This document shows, piece by piece, positions 34,578 to 42,981 of a stretch of DNA of 64,000 bases. Location of the stretch: assembly GCF_001577755.1 (NCBI RefSeq), contig NZ_CP010776.1:1054001-1118000 (forward strand). Reading direction: 5' to 3'. A program made the position numbers and the translations under genes. Source of the DNA: Rufibacter sp. DG15C. GTDB lineage: Bacteria > Bacteroidota > Bacteroidia > Cytophagales > Hymenobacteraceae. The stretch's first letter is position 1. Each line of letters opens with the position of its first letter. The notes under the pieces are model-generated. The model ran no database searches. It was not told the origin of the DNA and saw only the letters and a list, made by a program, of their open reading frames with translations.

Positions 34578-36182
34578 TTACTTGTCCCAAAATCTGACCA
34601 AGGAGATAACTTTATCTTCTTTTAACTGCACCTCTGTTTCTGCGCTTTTCTGGATTTGTACATTCTCCTTCGCGTCAATGACAATGGTCTTTTTGCGCCA
34701 ACCTTGCACGGAGGACTTGTCTAGGACCTGGTCCTTGCCTTTGCCTCCATACACATAAACCGTAGACCCTACCAATACGTCTCCCCTAATATCAAACACA
34801 TCATCACCGTCTAAACCATGTAGATGGATTTGGCTGGTTTCATTGGCAAAGAAGGTCCTGCTGTAGTTTCTGCCTATATTAACGCCGTTCTCATTTATCT
34901 TATACACCTCTACCACGGTTTTGCCCTGCGCCAGACGCTGCACCAAAAACCGTTCTGCCCCATCTGACCCAGCTACTATGACCTCTTTGGCTAAGATATG
35001 GTAATACTGATCGGCGGCCTTGGCTAGCTGTTGGCGTCTACTCCTTAAAATATCATATGTCTGCCGTCCTACCAGATCATATACGGCCGGTGGGAGCCTA
35101 TGCACCGCATCCTGCAACACGGAGTCAGTCAAAGCCATCTGAATTTCTCGTGCTATCCTTCTAAAGTCGGCCAGAGACACTTCAGACAAGGCCCGGGCGT
35201 CTAGGAAAGAAGCATTGATGGTAAGACCATAAACATCCTTGAACGTGGGGTGAAACGACTCAAACTTACGTGCGGCAAACTTACGGGTAGCCACCCAGGG
35301 CAACACGCCGTCATCATACCAGCAAAGCGCCTGGTCACGATCTTTGGGAATGGGCTTGTACCACGTCTCCGTGCCTTGCTTATATTCGGCCCAGTCCCAC
35401 TGCCCTTCATGCCGGTCCCAGTCGCTCAAAAGCAAGTCCAGGAGGCGCGCGCGGGCAAAGGCCCATTGGTCAATCTTGTGGTGCGTGTCTTGGAAGCGGC
35501 GCTGCAGCACCACCTCTGTGCCCACCAAATCTCTGGCCGGGCCAAACTTCTTGGTCAAGGAGGCTTTTGAGGTAAACTTCTCCTCTATTAAAAATAACCG
35601 GTTGCTGAACAGATGGGAATGCTGCCTGAAATCTTTGTCTGAGGGCAACACAAACACCAGCTTGGGCGAAGGATGGAACACCCCGATGGCCTCGGCTAGG
35701 GGTGCCACCACCAAAGCGGCGTATGGATTGGTAGCCGACACCTGATCCCGCACAAAACTACCCACAAACGTCTTCCGCCAGAATGGAGACAATACACTGA
35801 TGGGGTCTTTGTCCAGGGACCGAAGCGCCCATTTATGGCCGGCGGTGTCTGTGAGGGTGAGGCTGGTGGTTTGCATACCGCCGCCAAGTTTCTCCATGCG
35901 CAAGCCCCCGCCAATCTTGTCCATATGGAAGACCTCGGCTTTGACGGGAGTGGCCCAGACCGCGCGGTAATGCTTGCCCAGGAAGAATTCTCCTATTGCA
36001 CTGATCTGGTAATGCGCGCCGGCACTAGCCATGACGCTGTCTGGGGTGTTGAGCAGATGCCGGTTCTCCCCGAAGAAATCACCTGACTGGTCTAGGCTGG
36101 AGGCGGGATGACCAGGAAAGAAGTACCTGGCCACCCCAAACAGGAAGATGAATAGTACTAGGGCCAGAAAAAGCTTCTTCAT
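34578..36182 (-). CDS. Membrane-anchored DWDRH/DRDQ-domain protein (stand-alone paralogue)
   Basis: This 534-residue protein starts with one N-terminal membrane helix (MKKLFLALVLFIFLFGVARY) and is otherwise probably periplasmic. Its body is homologous to the centre of the protein at 38538. Shared segments are KHYRAVWATPVKAEVF, YAALVVAPLAEAIGVFHPSP, LLSDWDRHEGQWDWAEY (about residues 248-264), PIPKDRDQAL (about 278) and HLHGLDGDDVFDIRGDVLVG. DxDRHxxQW followed ~20 residues later by DRDQA resembles the catalytic-loop and metal-loop pair of Fam20/HipA/CotH-like kinases (inference). GLDGDDVF and GGKGKDQV look like single RTX-type calcium motifs. Exact function unknown. Confidence 0.7.
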   Translation of the reverse strand: MKKLFLALVLFIFLFGVARYFFPGHPASSLDQSGDFFGENRHLLNTPDSVMASAGAHYQISAIGEFFLGKHYRAVWATPVKAEVFHMDKIGGGLRMEKLGGGMQTTSLTLTDTAGHKWALRSLDKDPISVLSPFWRKTFVGSFVRDQVSATNPYAALVVAPLAEAIGVFHPSPKLVFVLPSDKDFRQHSHLFSNRLFLIEEKFTSKASLTKKFGPARDLVGTEVVLQRRFQDTHHKIDQWAFARARLLDLLLSDWDRHEGQWDWAEYKQGTETWYKPIPKDRDQALCWYDDGVLPWVATRKFAARKFESFHPTFKDVYGLTINASFLDARALSEVSLADFRRIAREIQMALTDSVLQDAVHRLPPAVYDLVGRQTYDILRSRRQQLAKAADQYYHILAKEVIVAGSDGAERFLVQRLAQGKTVVEVYKINENGVNIGRNYSRTFFANETSQIHLHGLDGDDVFDIRGDVLVGSTVYVYGGKGKDQVLDKSSVQGWRKKTIVIDAKENVQIQKSAETEVQLKEDKVISLVRFWDK

Positions 36183-36252
36183 GGTAAAAAACGCAAACTT
36201 AGTTGAACCGCTTTACCTTAAAAACCCCTTAAAGGTTAGCAGAAGCACAGGA

Positions 36253-36290
36253 CGTTTTTGGCTTCTTTTTCTGAAAACAGCCGAAAAACA
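36253..36290 (+). repeat. Dispersed hairpin element, copy 15
   Basis: Arms CGTTTTTGGCTTCTTTTT and GAAAACAGCCGAAAAACA. It lies in the divergent gap between the DWDRH-domain gene and the small gene at 36377. Confidence 0.8.
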
Positions 36291-36376
36291 CTACCTTTAA
36301 CCAAGGGACGCCAAGACCAACCTTCGGGCAAAATCCTGCGTTTACAATGTTCCATCCACTATAAAAAACTGAAACT

Positions 36377-36649
36377 ATGGCAAATAGCGCTACTTACACC
36401 GGCATCACTCCTGAGTTATACAACAACCTGCGCAGCAAACTAGGCGCCGCCGGCATTGAATTGGAAGGCACCTCTGGAAGAGTGTCTAAACAAGGCGTGA
36501 CCGCAGACTATGCCTACCAAGAGGGAGACCAGACCTTGCAAATCAACAACGTGGCAGTGAGCTTTCCGGCCAGCATGATGTTTAGCCCAGACAAAATCAT
36601 TGAGAAAATCAACGAAGCCGTGCGTTCTGCCGGTGGCCAAGTGGCATAA
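36377..36649 (+). CDS. Hypothetical protein, 90 aa
   Basis: I do not recognise the family. The protein is small and soluble-looking, with TPELYNNLRSKLGAAGIELE and a C-terminal amphipathic helix PDKIIEKINEAVRSAGG. The middle strand pattern (QTLQINNVAVSFPASMMFSP) suggests a compact alpha/beta fold. It has no signal peptide. It is followed by an inverted repeat-like GGCCCGTG/CACGGGCC region before the gene at 36765. Confidence 0.65.
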   Translation: MANSATYTGITPELYNNLRSKLGAAGIELEGTSGRVSKQGVTADYAYQEGDQTLQINNVAVSFPASMMFSPDKIIEKINEAVRSAGGQVA

Positions 36650-36764
36650 TCTGATTTTTGCTTGACCTAAGGCGCACTCTTTGCGTATAAACATCCCGGC
36701 CCGTGTCCATTCCTTGGACCACGGGCCGGGATTCCTTTTTTCATGCTAATTCAGAACTACCACT

Positions 36765-37031
36765 ATGGAACAATCAACTAACACTTCTACTGCCCTGGTG
36801 CAGCCTAAGGACCTGGCGCGTACCGTTGAGTCTATCTTAAATGTCTACCAAGGGAAACATGACGTATTGCCAGAACTCTTGGCAGACGCCGGTAAATTAC
36901 TTTTGAGAACCAGACAAAAAATGACACCTGTCCAGATGATTCTGGCCGTGGCTGCGGTAGCCATTGGCGCCATTGCCCTGGTAAGCTACACGGGCCATCA
37001 GTTTGCTGACGCCGAGGAAGTGCACGACTAA
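36765..37031 (+). CDS. Small single-pass membrane protein, 88 aa
   Basis: The N-terminal half is a soluble helix region (KDLARTVESILNVYQGKHDV). It is followed by a clear transmembrane segment VQMILAVAAVAIGAIALVSY near residues 58-77 and a short acidic tail. No family recognised. A strong terminator and a dispersed hairpin element follow immediately. Confidence 0.65.
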   Translation: MEQSTNTSTALVQPKDLARTVESILNVYQGKHDVLPELLADAGKLLLRTRQKMTPVQMILAVAAVAIGAIALVSYTGHQFADAEEVHD

Positions 37032-37048
37032 CATTACTTATCATTTTT

Positions 37049-37095
37049 CAAAAAGAAAGGCCCCGCAGAGTGACTGCGGGGCCTTTCTTTTTTTA
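37049..37095 (+). terminator. Terminator of the small membrane protein gene
   Basis: The perfect stem AAAAGAAAGGCCCCGCAG / CTGCGGGGCCTTTCTTTT is followed by more Ts, which form the left arm of dispersed element copy 16. Confidence 0.9.
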
Positions 37096-37125
37096 GCCTA
37101 CTTTCTAGAAAACAGGCCAAAAATG
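37088..37125 (+). repeat. Dispersed hairpin element, copy 16
   Basis: The right arm is AAAACAGGCCAAAAATG; the left arm TTTTTTAGCCTACTTT merges with the terminator T-tract. Confidence 0.82.
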
Positions 37126-37205
37126 AGGTAGGATGAATGAAATTTCAACGGAAACCTGGCACTCTCCAGAGACAAACGGCGTTTACCAATTGACCGCTTA
37201 GTAGT

Positions 37206-37691
37206 ATGCAGAAGCTCCGCAAAAAGAAAAAGAAATACAGCCTTTCGTCTGCCCCGCCCTTAACGGCGCAGGAGCGCGTGAGCAAAAACATGCGGGCTAA
37301 CAAAAGCAAGAATACCCAGCCTGAGGTCACCTTACGAAAAGCCTTGTGGCAGGCAGGTCTGCGTGGCTACAGGCTGCACTGGAAGAAAGCCCCCGGCAAA
37401 CCAGACATCTGCTACCCCGGCCGCCGATTGGCCATTTACGTGCACGGCTGCTTCTGGCACCGCTGTCCGCACTGCCAGCCCTCCTTACCCAAATCCAACA
37501 CGGCCTTCTGGCAGGATAAATTTGAGCGCAACCAAGCAAGGGATCTGAAGCACCGCGCCCAGCTAAAAGCTGCCAACTGGCAGGTCCTTGTTATTTGGGA
37601 ATGCCAGCTGCAGCAAGACTTAGCCGGTTGTCTGTTTGCGATCAAAGCCCTGCATGAAGGCGCACCGGACAGTTACTCTTGGGCGGCGTAG
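37206..37691 (+). CDS. vsr: Very short patch repair endonuclease
   Basis: This 161-residue Vsr-type enzyme nicks beside T:G mismatches made by deamination of 5-methylcytosine. Family landmarks are in place: RVSKNMRANKSKNTQPEV at the N-terminus, KKAPGKPDICYPGRRLAIYV with the catalytic Asp, VHGCFWHRCPHC with the metal/zinc-binding His and Cys residues, and a C-terminal VLVIWECQL. Vsr genes normally sit beside a C5 cytosine methyltransferase; none lies in this window, so this copy is an orphan here. The Lys-rich N-terminus (KLRKKKKKYS) is unusual and may reflect a start further in. Confidence 0.93.
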   Translation: MQKLRKKKKKYSLSSAPPLTAQERVSKNMRANKSKNTQPEVTLRKALWQAGLRGYRLHWKKAPGKPDICYPGRRLAIYVHGCFWHRCPHCQPSLPKSNTAFWQDKFERNQARDLKHRAQLKAANWQVLVIWECQLQQDLAGCLFAIKALHEGAPDSYSWAA

Positions 37692-37719
37692 CCGAAAACC
37701 AACGAAATTCTTTCTTCCG

Positions 37720-38271
37720 TCACTTCCACTTTATTGGCAAGCCCAACTTTCTGGCCGCATAACCCGCCGCCGAGGCATGCACCAAGGGCAAGACGGCATT
37801 CACTTCATCCTCAAACTCTACATATAAATCTTCATGCAGCTTAGCCAGTTTCTGCAAAGCTTCTTCCAAACGCTTGGCTAAAAATTGGCCCAAGGCCTCA
37901 TTGGAGCCGCTCAAGGTATGCAGATGCTCTTTTTGATGGGTCAAGGTTTCCTGGAGTAATTGAAGCAACAGACGTATCTCGCCTTCCACGTCATTGGTGA
38001 TCTTAACATGGTGTGCTAGCAAGGGACAGACCTGCCGCAAGCAAATCAAGAGCTCGGTAGCATTATAGTAAAAGCCTTGGGTGTGGGTTTGGAGGTGCGC
38101 TTGCAGAATTTGACGACGGGTGTCTAAAGCGTCTTCGCCCTCCAGCAGTTCATAGGCCAATTGTTCCTGTAGAACAGGGTTGGCGGTGAGCAATTGTAGG
38201 AGCAATTTATCTTTTCTGGAGGCGGGCAGTTCTACCACGGCTTTCCTGAGGGTCTTGTCTAATGCGGGCAT
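37720..38271 (-). CDS. Hypothetical all-helical protein, 183 aa
   Basis: No family recognised. Predicted as almost wholly helical with many Leu/Gln residues (EIRLLLQLLQETLTHQKEHL, LAKRLEEALQKLAKLHEDLY), possibly a coiled-coil or helical-bundle protein of the cytosol. No signal peptide or membrane span. It is convergent with vsr, 28 bp away, with no clear terminator between them. Confidence 0.68.
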   Translation of the reverse strand: MPALDKTLRKAVVELPASRKDKLLLQLLTANPVLQEQLAYELLEGEDALDTRRQILQAHLQTHTQGFYYNATELLICLRQVCPLLAHHVKITNDVEGEIRLLLQLLQETLTHQKEHLHTLSGSNEALGQFLAKRLEEALQKLAKLHEDLYVEFEDEVNAVLPLVHASAAGYAARKLGLPIKWK

Positions 38272-38465
38272 AGGGTAGCGTTACGAATATACAACACCCA
38301 CAGTCCTTAAATTATTCCCAAAGACCTGTTTCTCCTCCTATTCTCAGCCTTATTTTCAGGGATATCTGGGGTACGCAAACATAAATTCAACCCAAAGGCG
38401 GCTAACCTGCGTAAACACGGCAAACAGGGACTAAGCTCCTTTGAGAACCCGTGCCCTTTTACTTC

Positions 38466-38503
38466 CGTTTTCAGCCTATTTCCCATAAAATAGCCCAAAA
38501 ACG
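38466..38503. repeat. Dispersed hairpin element, copy 17
   Basis: Arms CGTTTTCAGCCTATTT and AAAATAGCCCAAAAACG; orientation ambiguous. It lies in the divergent gap just before the signal-peptide start at 38538, supporting that later start. Confidence 0.8.
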
Positions 38504-38537
38504 ACCTTTCGTAAAAGAGCTCAGAACTTACCACACT

Positions 38538-41500
38538 ATGAGAATACACTTACCCCGCTGGGTAATCCGCTTATCGTTTGTCACTTGTGCGCTTCTACCC
38601 GTGAGCAGTTGGGCCCAGATGGCAGCCCTGCCCTCTTCAGAAGTAACACACACCGTTTTGCTGGCCGGACGATGGGCACCCAACCAATCCACTGCTGCAC
38701 CCTTGCCTTTGTTACAGAAGCAACTGCAACAGGCTGGCAAAAAGAGCACCCTGGTTTTTATAGGCAACCCGTTTCAGCCGGCTAGCCTGCCAGGAGTTTC
38801 TGCACCAGACAGACCCGCGTTAGAAGCCAAACTGCGCGCCCAACTCCAATACCTGCAAGGCTATCAAGGCAAAATCATTGTCATGCCCGGCGAGCACAAC
38901 GCCAAAGGCAAGGTGGTGCAGGAAGTAAGAAACCAGGAACGCTATCTTTCTCAGGTGCTGGGCAGTGACAAACTGATTCTACCGGAGAATGCCTGCCCTG
39001 GCCCCACCGAAGTTCCCCTTACAGATGATGCCCACTTATTGCTCCTGGACACGCAGTGGCTCATGCCCAACCGCCGCATGGACGACAAGAAAGAAATGCG
39101 CGGCTGTGAGATTGTAGGCGGCACCGCCACCATGGCTGCCGTAGATGACGCCCTGCGCAGCAATGAAGAAAAGAACCTGCTGGTGGTCATGAGCATCTCC
39201 CCCGAGATGAAAGGCCTGGAGTACAAACTCATGCACCGCCAACTCTCTCAGATATATGCCCCTCATGCAGGACTGGTTCACGTAGAGGGCAATTCCAACG
39301 GCTTGCAGCACCGTACCAAAGACAGCCTGCATTACGTGAGCGCTGGCTTGGGAGAAGACATCAAGCCAGTCAAAGACACCAATCCAGTCCATGCTACCAA
39401 TACGCCCGGTTTTGCCAAGGTGCTGTACCTGGCCAACGGCGAGACGTGGCTGGAGATTTGGACCGCCCCAGATGTTCAGAGCGCCCAGGGACAGGTAGCC
39501 TACAGAGCCAAGCTCTCCCAAAAACCCACCACCAAGCAGCTAGAAGCTAAAATCAAGAAAATGAACCTGAGCTTTGTGGGCAAGACGGCTACCTTAAAAG
39601 CCAGCGAAGTCTACCAGGCCAGCAAGTTCAGGCATTGGCTTTTGGGAAAAAACTACCGGCCAGAATGGACCGAGCCCGTGGCCTTGCCCGTGTTTGACAT
39701 AGGCACCCATAACGGCGGTCTAAAAGTTGTGCAGCGCGGCGGCGGATTCCAGACGGTGTCCTTGCGCTTAGCAGACAGCACCGGCAAGGAGTACGTCTTG
39801 CGTTCCGTAGAGAAGTACCCAGACGCGGCCCTGCCGGCGGTGTTTAGGAAAACCATTGCCGCCGATGTGGTGAAGGACCAGATCTCGGCCTCGCACCCTT
39901 ACGGCTCTCTGGTGGTGACGCCGTTGGCGGATGCTGCCGGCGTATACCATACCAACCCGCAGTACTTTGCCATTCCCAATGACCCGCGCTTTGGTAAGTA
40001 CTTGAAAGGCTTCGCCAACACCATTGGTTTGTTTGAAGAGCGGCCAGATGAGGACATGTCCCATTTGGCAAGCGTGGGCAACTCCAAAAATGTGGTGAGC
40101 ACAGAGAAGGTCTTGGAGAACATCCGCGAAGACCAGAACGACCAGATTGACCAGATGAGCCTCTTGCGCGCCCGCCTGTTTGACTTCTTCATCGCTGACT
40201 GGGACCGCCACGATGACCAGTGGCGCTGGGCCGAGTTCAAGAAAGACGGCAAGGGCAAAGTCTATAAGGCCATCCCGAGAGACCGCGACCAGGCCTTCTT
40301 CGTGAACCAGGGCGTGATTCCTAACATTGCCAGCCGCAAGTGGATTCTGCCCAAGGTGCAGGGATTTGACGAAAGCCTGCGTGACATTGAGGGCTTTAAC
40401 TTCAACAACCGCTACTTTGACAGAAGCTTTTTAACTGGGCTGGAGCGTAAAGACTGGCTGGCCATGGCTGATAGCCTAACCGCGTCGCTCACAGATGAGG
40501 CCATTGACAAGGCGGTGCGCGCTTTGCCAGAAGATATCTACAAACTCTCTGGACAGCAACTAGCCAGCACCTTGAAAGCCCGCCGCGCCTCCATTAAAAA
40601 AGACGCTGAGGACTATTATGAGTTCCTGGCCAAGCAAGTGGACGTAGTGGGCACAGACCAACCTGAGTTTTTTGAGGTACAGCGCCAGGCAGACGGCAAC
40701 ACGTTGGTGTCTGTGTTCAAAAAAGACTCGGCTTCTGCTCAGTACAAAGCAAAAGACATTATCTACCAGCGCCAGTTCCTGCCCGCAGAGACAGATGAAA
40801 TACGCTTGTACGGCTTAGGCGGCAATGACCACTTCTTGGTAAAAGGCCGCGCTGAGGAAGGCATAAGAGTACGCATCATTGGCGGCGAAGGAAATGACCA
40901 AGCCATTGACAGCTCTAACGTAGAGGGTCTGCGCCGGCTTACCTATGTCTATGACAAGCCAGACGGCATTTCTATTGATGCCGGCACTGAGGCCCGGGAC
41001 TTCACCCACCGCCGACCCACGGCAGAGTATGACCGAAAAGCCTACAAATACAATTACCTAGGACCGTTGGCTTCCTTCCAGTTTAACCGAGATGACGGCT
41101 TCTTGCTGGGTGGCGGAGTATTGTTAGAGAAACAAGGCTTTGAAAAGCAGCCGTTTGCCATGCGCCAAAGATTGACGGGCAGTTACGCCTTTGCCACCAG
41201 CTCCTTCTTGGTAGACTATGCCGGCCACTTCACAAGAGTGCGCCTGGGCTTGGACGTAAAGCTGAATGTCAATTTCAAGTCGCCGGGCTTCTCAGACAAC
41301 TTCTTCGGGTTTAGCAATGAGAGCGCGTATAACCCAGACATTGACATTGAGTACTACCGTTACCGTTCGTCGCAGCTGTACGTGAACGCTTTGGCTGGCA
41401 AACGGATTGGCGAGCACGCTACGTTTTTTGCTGGGCCCGTTTTCCAGACGGTGAATGTTGAGCGTACGCCAGATCGTTTCATAACAACGGTCCCAACTAC

Positions 41501-42113
41501 AGAGAAGCGGTATGAGAACTTCAATGACCCGAAGGCCTACGCTGGCGCGCGCCTTGAGTATGTTCTGGATTCCAGAGACGTGGCGGCGTTGCCGGCCAAG
41601 GGGATTCACTGGACGGTAGGCGCAGATTTCATGAAAGGCACCAAGACGGGTTCAAAAGATTTTAACCGGGTCAACTCTGAATTGTCTTTGTACCATACCA
41701 TCAGGATTCCGTTTAAGCTGACCTTGGCCACGCGCTTTGGCGGCGGGCACACCTTTGACAGTGACGGAGGAGATGATTTTGAGTTCTTCCAGGGCCAGCA
41801 CCTGGACGGCTTGAACACCTTGCGCGGCTACAGAAGAACCAGATTTACCGGCCAAACCGCGTTCTATAACAACACAGAGGCTAGGTTGCGGCTATTCAGC
41901 TTTACCACCTACCTGTTCCCGGCTACGGTGGGCATATTCGGGTTTCATGACATGGGCCGCGTGTGGGTAGAAGGCGAGAATTCTAAAGAATGGCACACGG
42001 GCTACGGCGGCGGCGTTTGGTTTGCTCCAGTAAACCAAGTGGTCATCTCCTTAGGCTACACCGTCTCTGAAGAGGACAAACTACCCTTAATCAAGGCTGG
42101 CTTCTTCTTCTAG
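38538..42113 (+). CDS. Degenerate metallophosphoesterase - DWDRH/DRDQ domain - Omp85-type barrel fusion
   Basis: This 1191-residue outer-membrane protein starts at 38538 (signal peptide MRIHLPRWVIRLSFVTCALL); an upstream frame extension would cover a repeat element. Residues about 30-330 follow the metallophosphoesterase fold of a known Bacteroidota family (NACPGPTEVPL, LLLLDTQWLM). The metal motifs are lost: FIGNPFQP where GDNIYP is expected, MPGEHN for PGNHD, and VEGNSNGLQ for AGHEHxLQ. About 365-800 is the domain shared with the protein at 34578, with IADWDRHDDQW (~550), IPRDRDQAF (~580) and GGNDHF/GGEGNDQA motifs. About 850-1191 is a BamA-like barrel (LNTLRGYRRTRF, C-terminal KAGFFF). Combined function unknown. 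Confidence 0.8.
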   Translation: MRIHLPRWVIRLSFVTCALLPVSSWAQMAALPSSEVTHTVLLAGRWAPNQSTAAPLPLLQKQLQQAGKKSTLVFIGNPFQPASLPGVSAPDRPALEAKLRAQLQYLQGYQGKIIVMPGEHNAKGKVVQEVRNQERYLSQVLGSDKLILPENACPGPTEVPLTDDAHLLLLDTQWLMPNRRMDDKKEMRGCEIVGGTATMAAVDDALRSNEEKNLLVVMSISPEMKGLEYKLMHRQLSQIYAPHAGLVHVEGNSNGLQHRTKDSLHYVSAGLGEDIKPVKDTNPVHATNTPGFAKVLYLANGETWLEIWTAPDVQSAQGQVAYRAKLSQKPTTKQLEAKIKKMNLSFVGKTATLKASEVYQASKFRHWLLGKNYRPEWTEPVALPVFDIGTHNGGLKVVQRGGGFQTVSLRLADSTGKEYVLRSVEKYPDAALPAVFRKTIAADVVKDQISASHPYGSLVVTPLADAAGVYHTNPQYFAIPNDPRFGKYLKGFANTIGLFEERPDEDMSHLASVGNSKNVVSTEKVLENIREDQNDQIDQMSLLRARLFDFFIADWDRHDDQWRWAEFKKDGKGKVYKAIPRDRDQAFFVNQGVIPNIASRKWILPKVQGFDESLRDIEGFNFNNRYFDRSFLTGLERKDWLAMADSLTASLTDEAIDKAVRALPEDIYKLSGQQLASTLKARRASIKKDAEDYYEFLAKQVDVVGTDQPEFFEVQRQADGNTLVSVFKKDSASAQYKAKDIIYQRQFLPAETDEIRLYGLGGNDHFLVKGRAEEGIRVRIIGGEGNDQAIDSSNVEGLRRLTYVYDKPDGISIDAGTEARDFTHRRPTAEYDRKAYKYNYLGPLASFQFNRDDGFLLGGGVLLEKQGFEKQPFAMRQRLTGSYAFATSSFLVDYAGHFTRVRLGLDVKLNVNFKSPGFSDNFFGFSNESAYNPDIDIEYYRYRSSQLYVNALAGKRIGEHATFFAGPVFQTVNVERTPDRFITTVPTTEKRYENFNDPKAYAGARLEYVLDSRDVAALPAKGIHWTVGADFMKGTKTGSKDFNRVNSELSLYHTIRIPFKLTLATRFGGGHTFDSDGGDDFEFFQGQHLDGLNTLRGYRRTRFTGQTAFYNNTEARLRLFSFTTYLFPATVGIFGFHDMGRVWVEGENSKEWHTGYGGGVWFAPVNQVVISLGYTVSEEDKLPLIKAGFFF

Positions 42114-42129
42114 AAACCAGCAATCCTGT

Positions 42130-42173
42130 AAAAACGAAAGGGGCTGACCAGATGGTCAGCCCCTTTCGTTTTT
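42130..42173. terminator. Perfect bidirectional terminator after the fusion gene
   Basis: The arms AAAAACGAAAGGGGCTGACC and GGTCAGCCCCTTTCGTTTTT are perfectly complementary with a 4-nt loop. The last CGTTTTT is shared with dispersed element copy 18, so the two hairpins compete for it. Confidence 0.9.
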
Positions 42174-42204
42174 GGGTTATTTCCTGGAAAACAGGCTAAA
42201 AACG
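42167..42204 (+). repeat. Dispersed hairpin element, copy 18
   Basis: Arms CGTTTTTGGGTTATTTCC and AAAACAGGCTAAAAACG; ends 1 bp before the stop of the convergent gene at 42206. Confidence 0.9.
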
Positions 42205-42205
42205 C

Positions 42206-42466
42206 CTAGTTCAAGAAGACAGAGAACAATTCAAAGCGGTTAGAAGAGAAGCTCCAGTGTGACGGGCTGGGGTGAATCTCGTCACCAGACTCATCAATGA
42301 TTGTCACGGCCATTCCTTCTTCCTGGTTCAAAGGCTCTGTAAAATGCTTAACGGTGTAAATGTGCCCTTCCTCAATCCATTCCTCTGGATCAAAGGCAGG
42401 CGGGGTAGCATCTATGCATTTCGCATAAACGGCCATATAGCTGGGTGGATAGATCAAATTTACCAT
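42206..42466 (-). CDS. Hypothetical protein, 86 aa
   Basis: This small protein has no signal peptide or membrane span. It shows AKCIDATPPAFDPEEWIEEG, HIYTVKHFTEPLN and a C-terminal HPSPSHWSFSSNRFELFSV. Proteins with this look are widespread small conserved hypotheticals in Bacteroidota and resemble short beta-barrel/SH3-like proteins. No function can be given. Its 3' end faces the fusion gene across a terminator. Confidence 0.65.
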   Translation of the reverse strand: MVNLIYPPSYMAVYAKCIDATPPAFDPEEWIEEGHIYTVKHFTEPLNQEEGMAVTIIDESGDEIHPSPSHWSFSSNRFELFSVFLN

Positions 42467-42720
42467 GACGTATAAACGGTGAACAGGTGTAAAAAATTCC
42501 GGCAGGTCACTCGCCCCCTATCCTTTCTCTTGCAAATTCCTCGCCAAATTTAGGGGCTGCCTTCTGGTTATAACAAGTCTATAATACGAACTGTTTTCCA
42601 ACTTCCAAAACGCAGCCCTGCAATTTATCTTATTCCCAGGCACCTACTTTTTTTCAGGCACGTACATTTAAATCTGGCTTAGCCAGTTACGTCTCCATTA
42701 CTCACCTTATCCATAAAGCT

Positions 42721-42981
42721 ATGGCACAAGAAGAAAAAAAGGACCAAAACCTGAATCTGGACGACAAACTGCCCAGGGGCAAGTCCTCTCAACAGGACAT
42801 GAAGCAAAACAAAAACCAGGAGCCGGGCGCGGGCGCCAAAGGCAACGCCAGCTTTCAGCAGGGCGGCAAGCAGCCGGGCAACAGCCAAGGAGGCCAAGGC
42901 GGAAAATCAACCGACCGGGACGCCAACTCGCGGCATGACACAGACAATGAGCAAAGTGTATTTGGCCGGCTAGACAGCTGA
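42721..42981 (+). CDS. Disordered hydrophilic protein, 86 aa
   Basis: Gly/Gln/Asn/Lys/Asp-rich with no hydrophobic core (NASFQQGGKQPGNSQGGQGG), similar to small stress-related disordered proteins of this lineage. The stop codon TGA overlaps the ATG of the MBL-fold gene by one base (TGATG), so the two are translationally coupled. Function unknown. Confidence 0.62.
   Translation: MAQEEKKDQNLNLDDKLPRGKSSQQDMKQNKNQEPGAGAKGNASFQQGGKQPGNSQGGQGGKSTDRDANSRHDTDNEQSVFGRLDS

Noticed and set aside
38451-38537. ATG at 38451 as start of the fusion gene
   Set aside because: It would translate through a dispersed hairpin element and hide the signal peptide starting at 38538.
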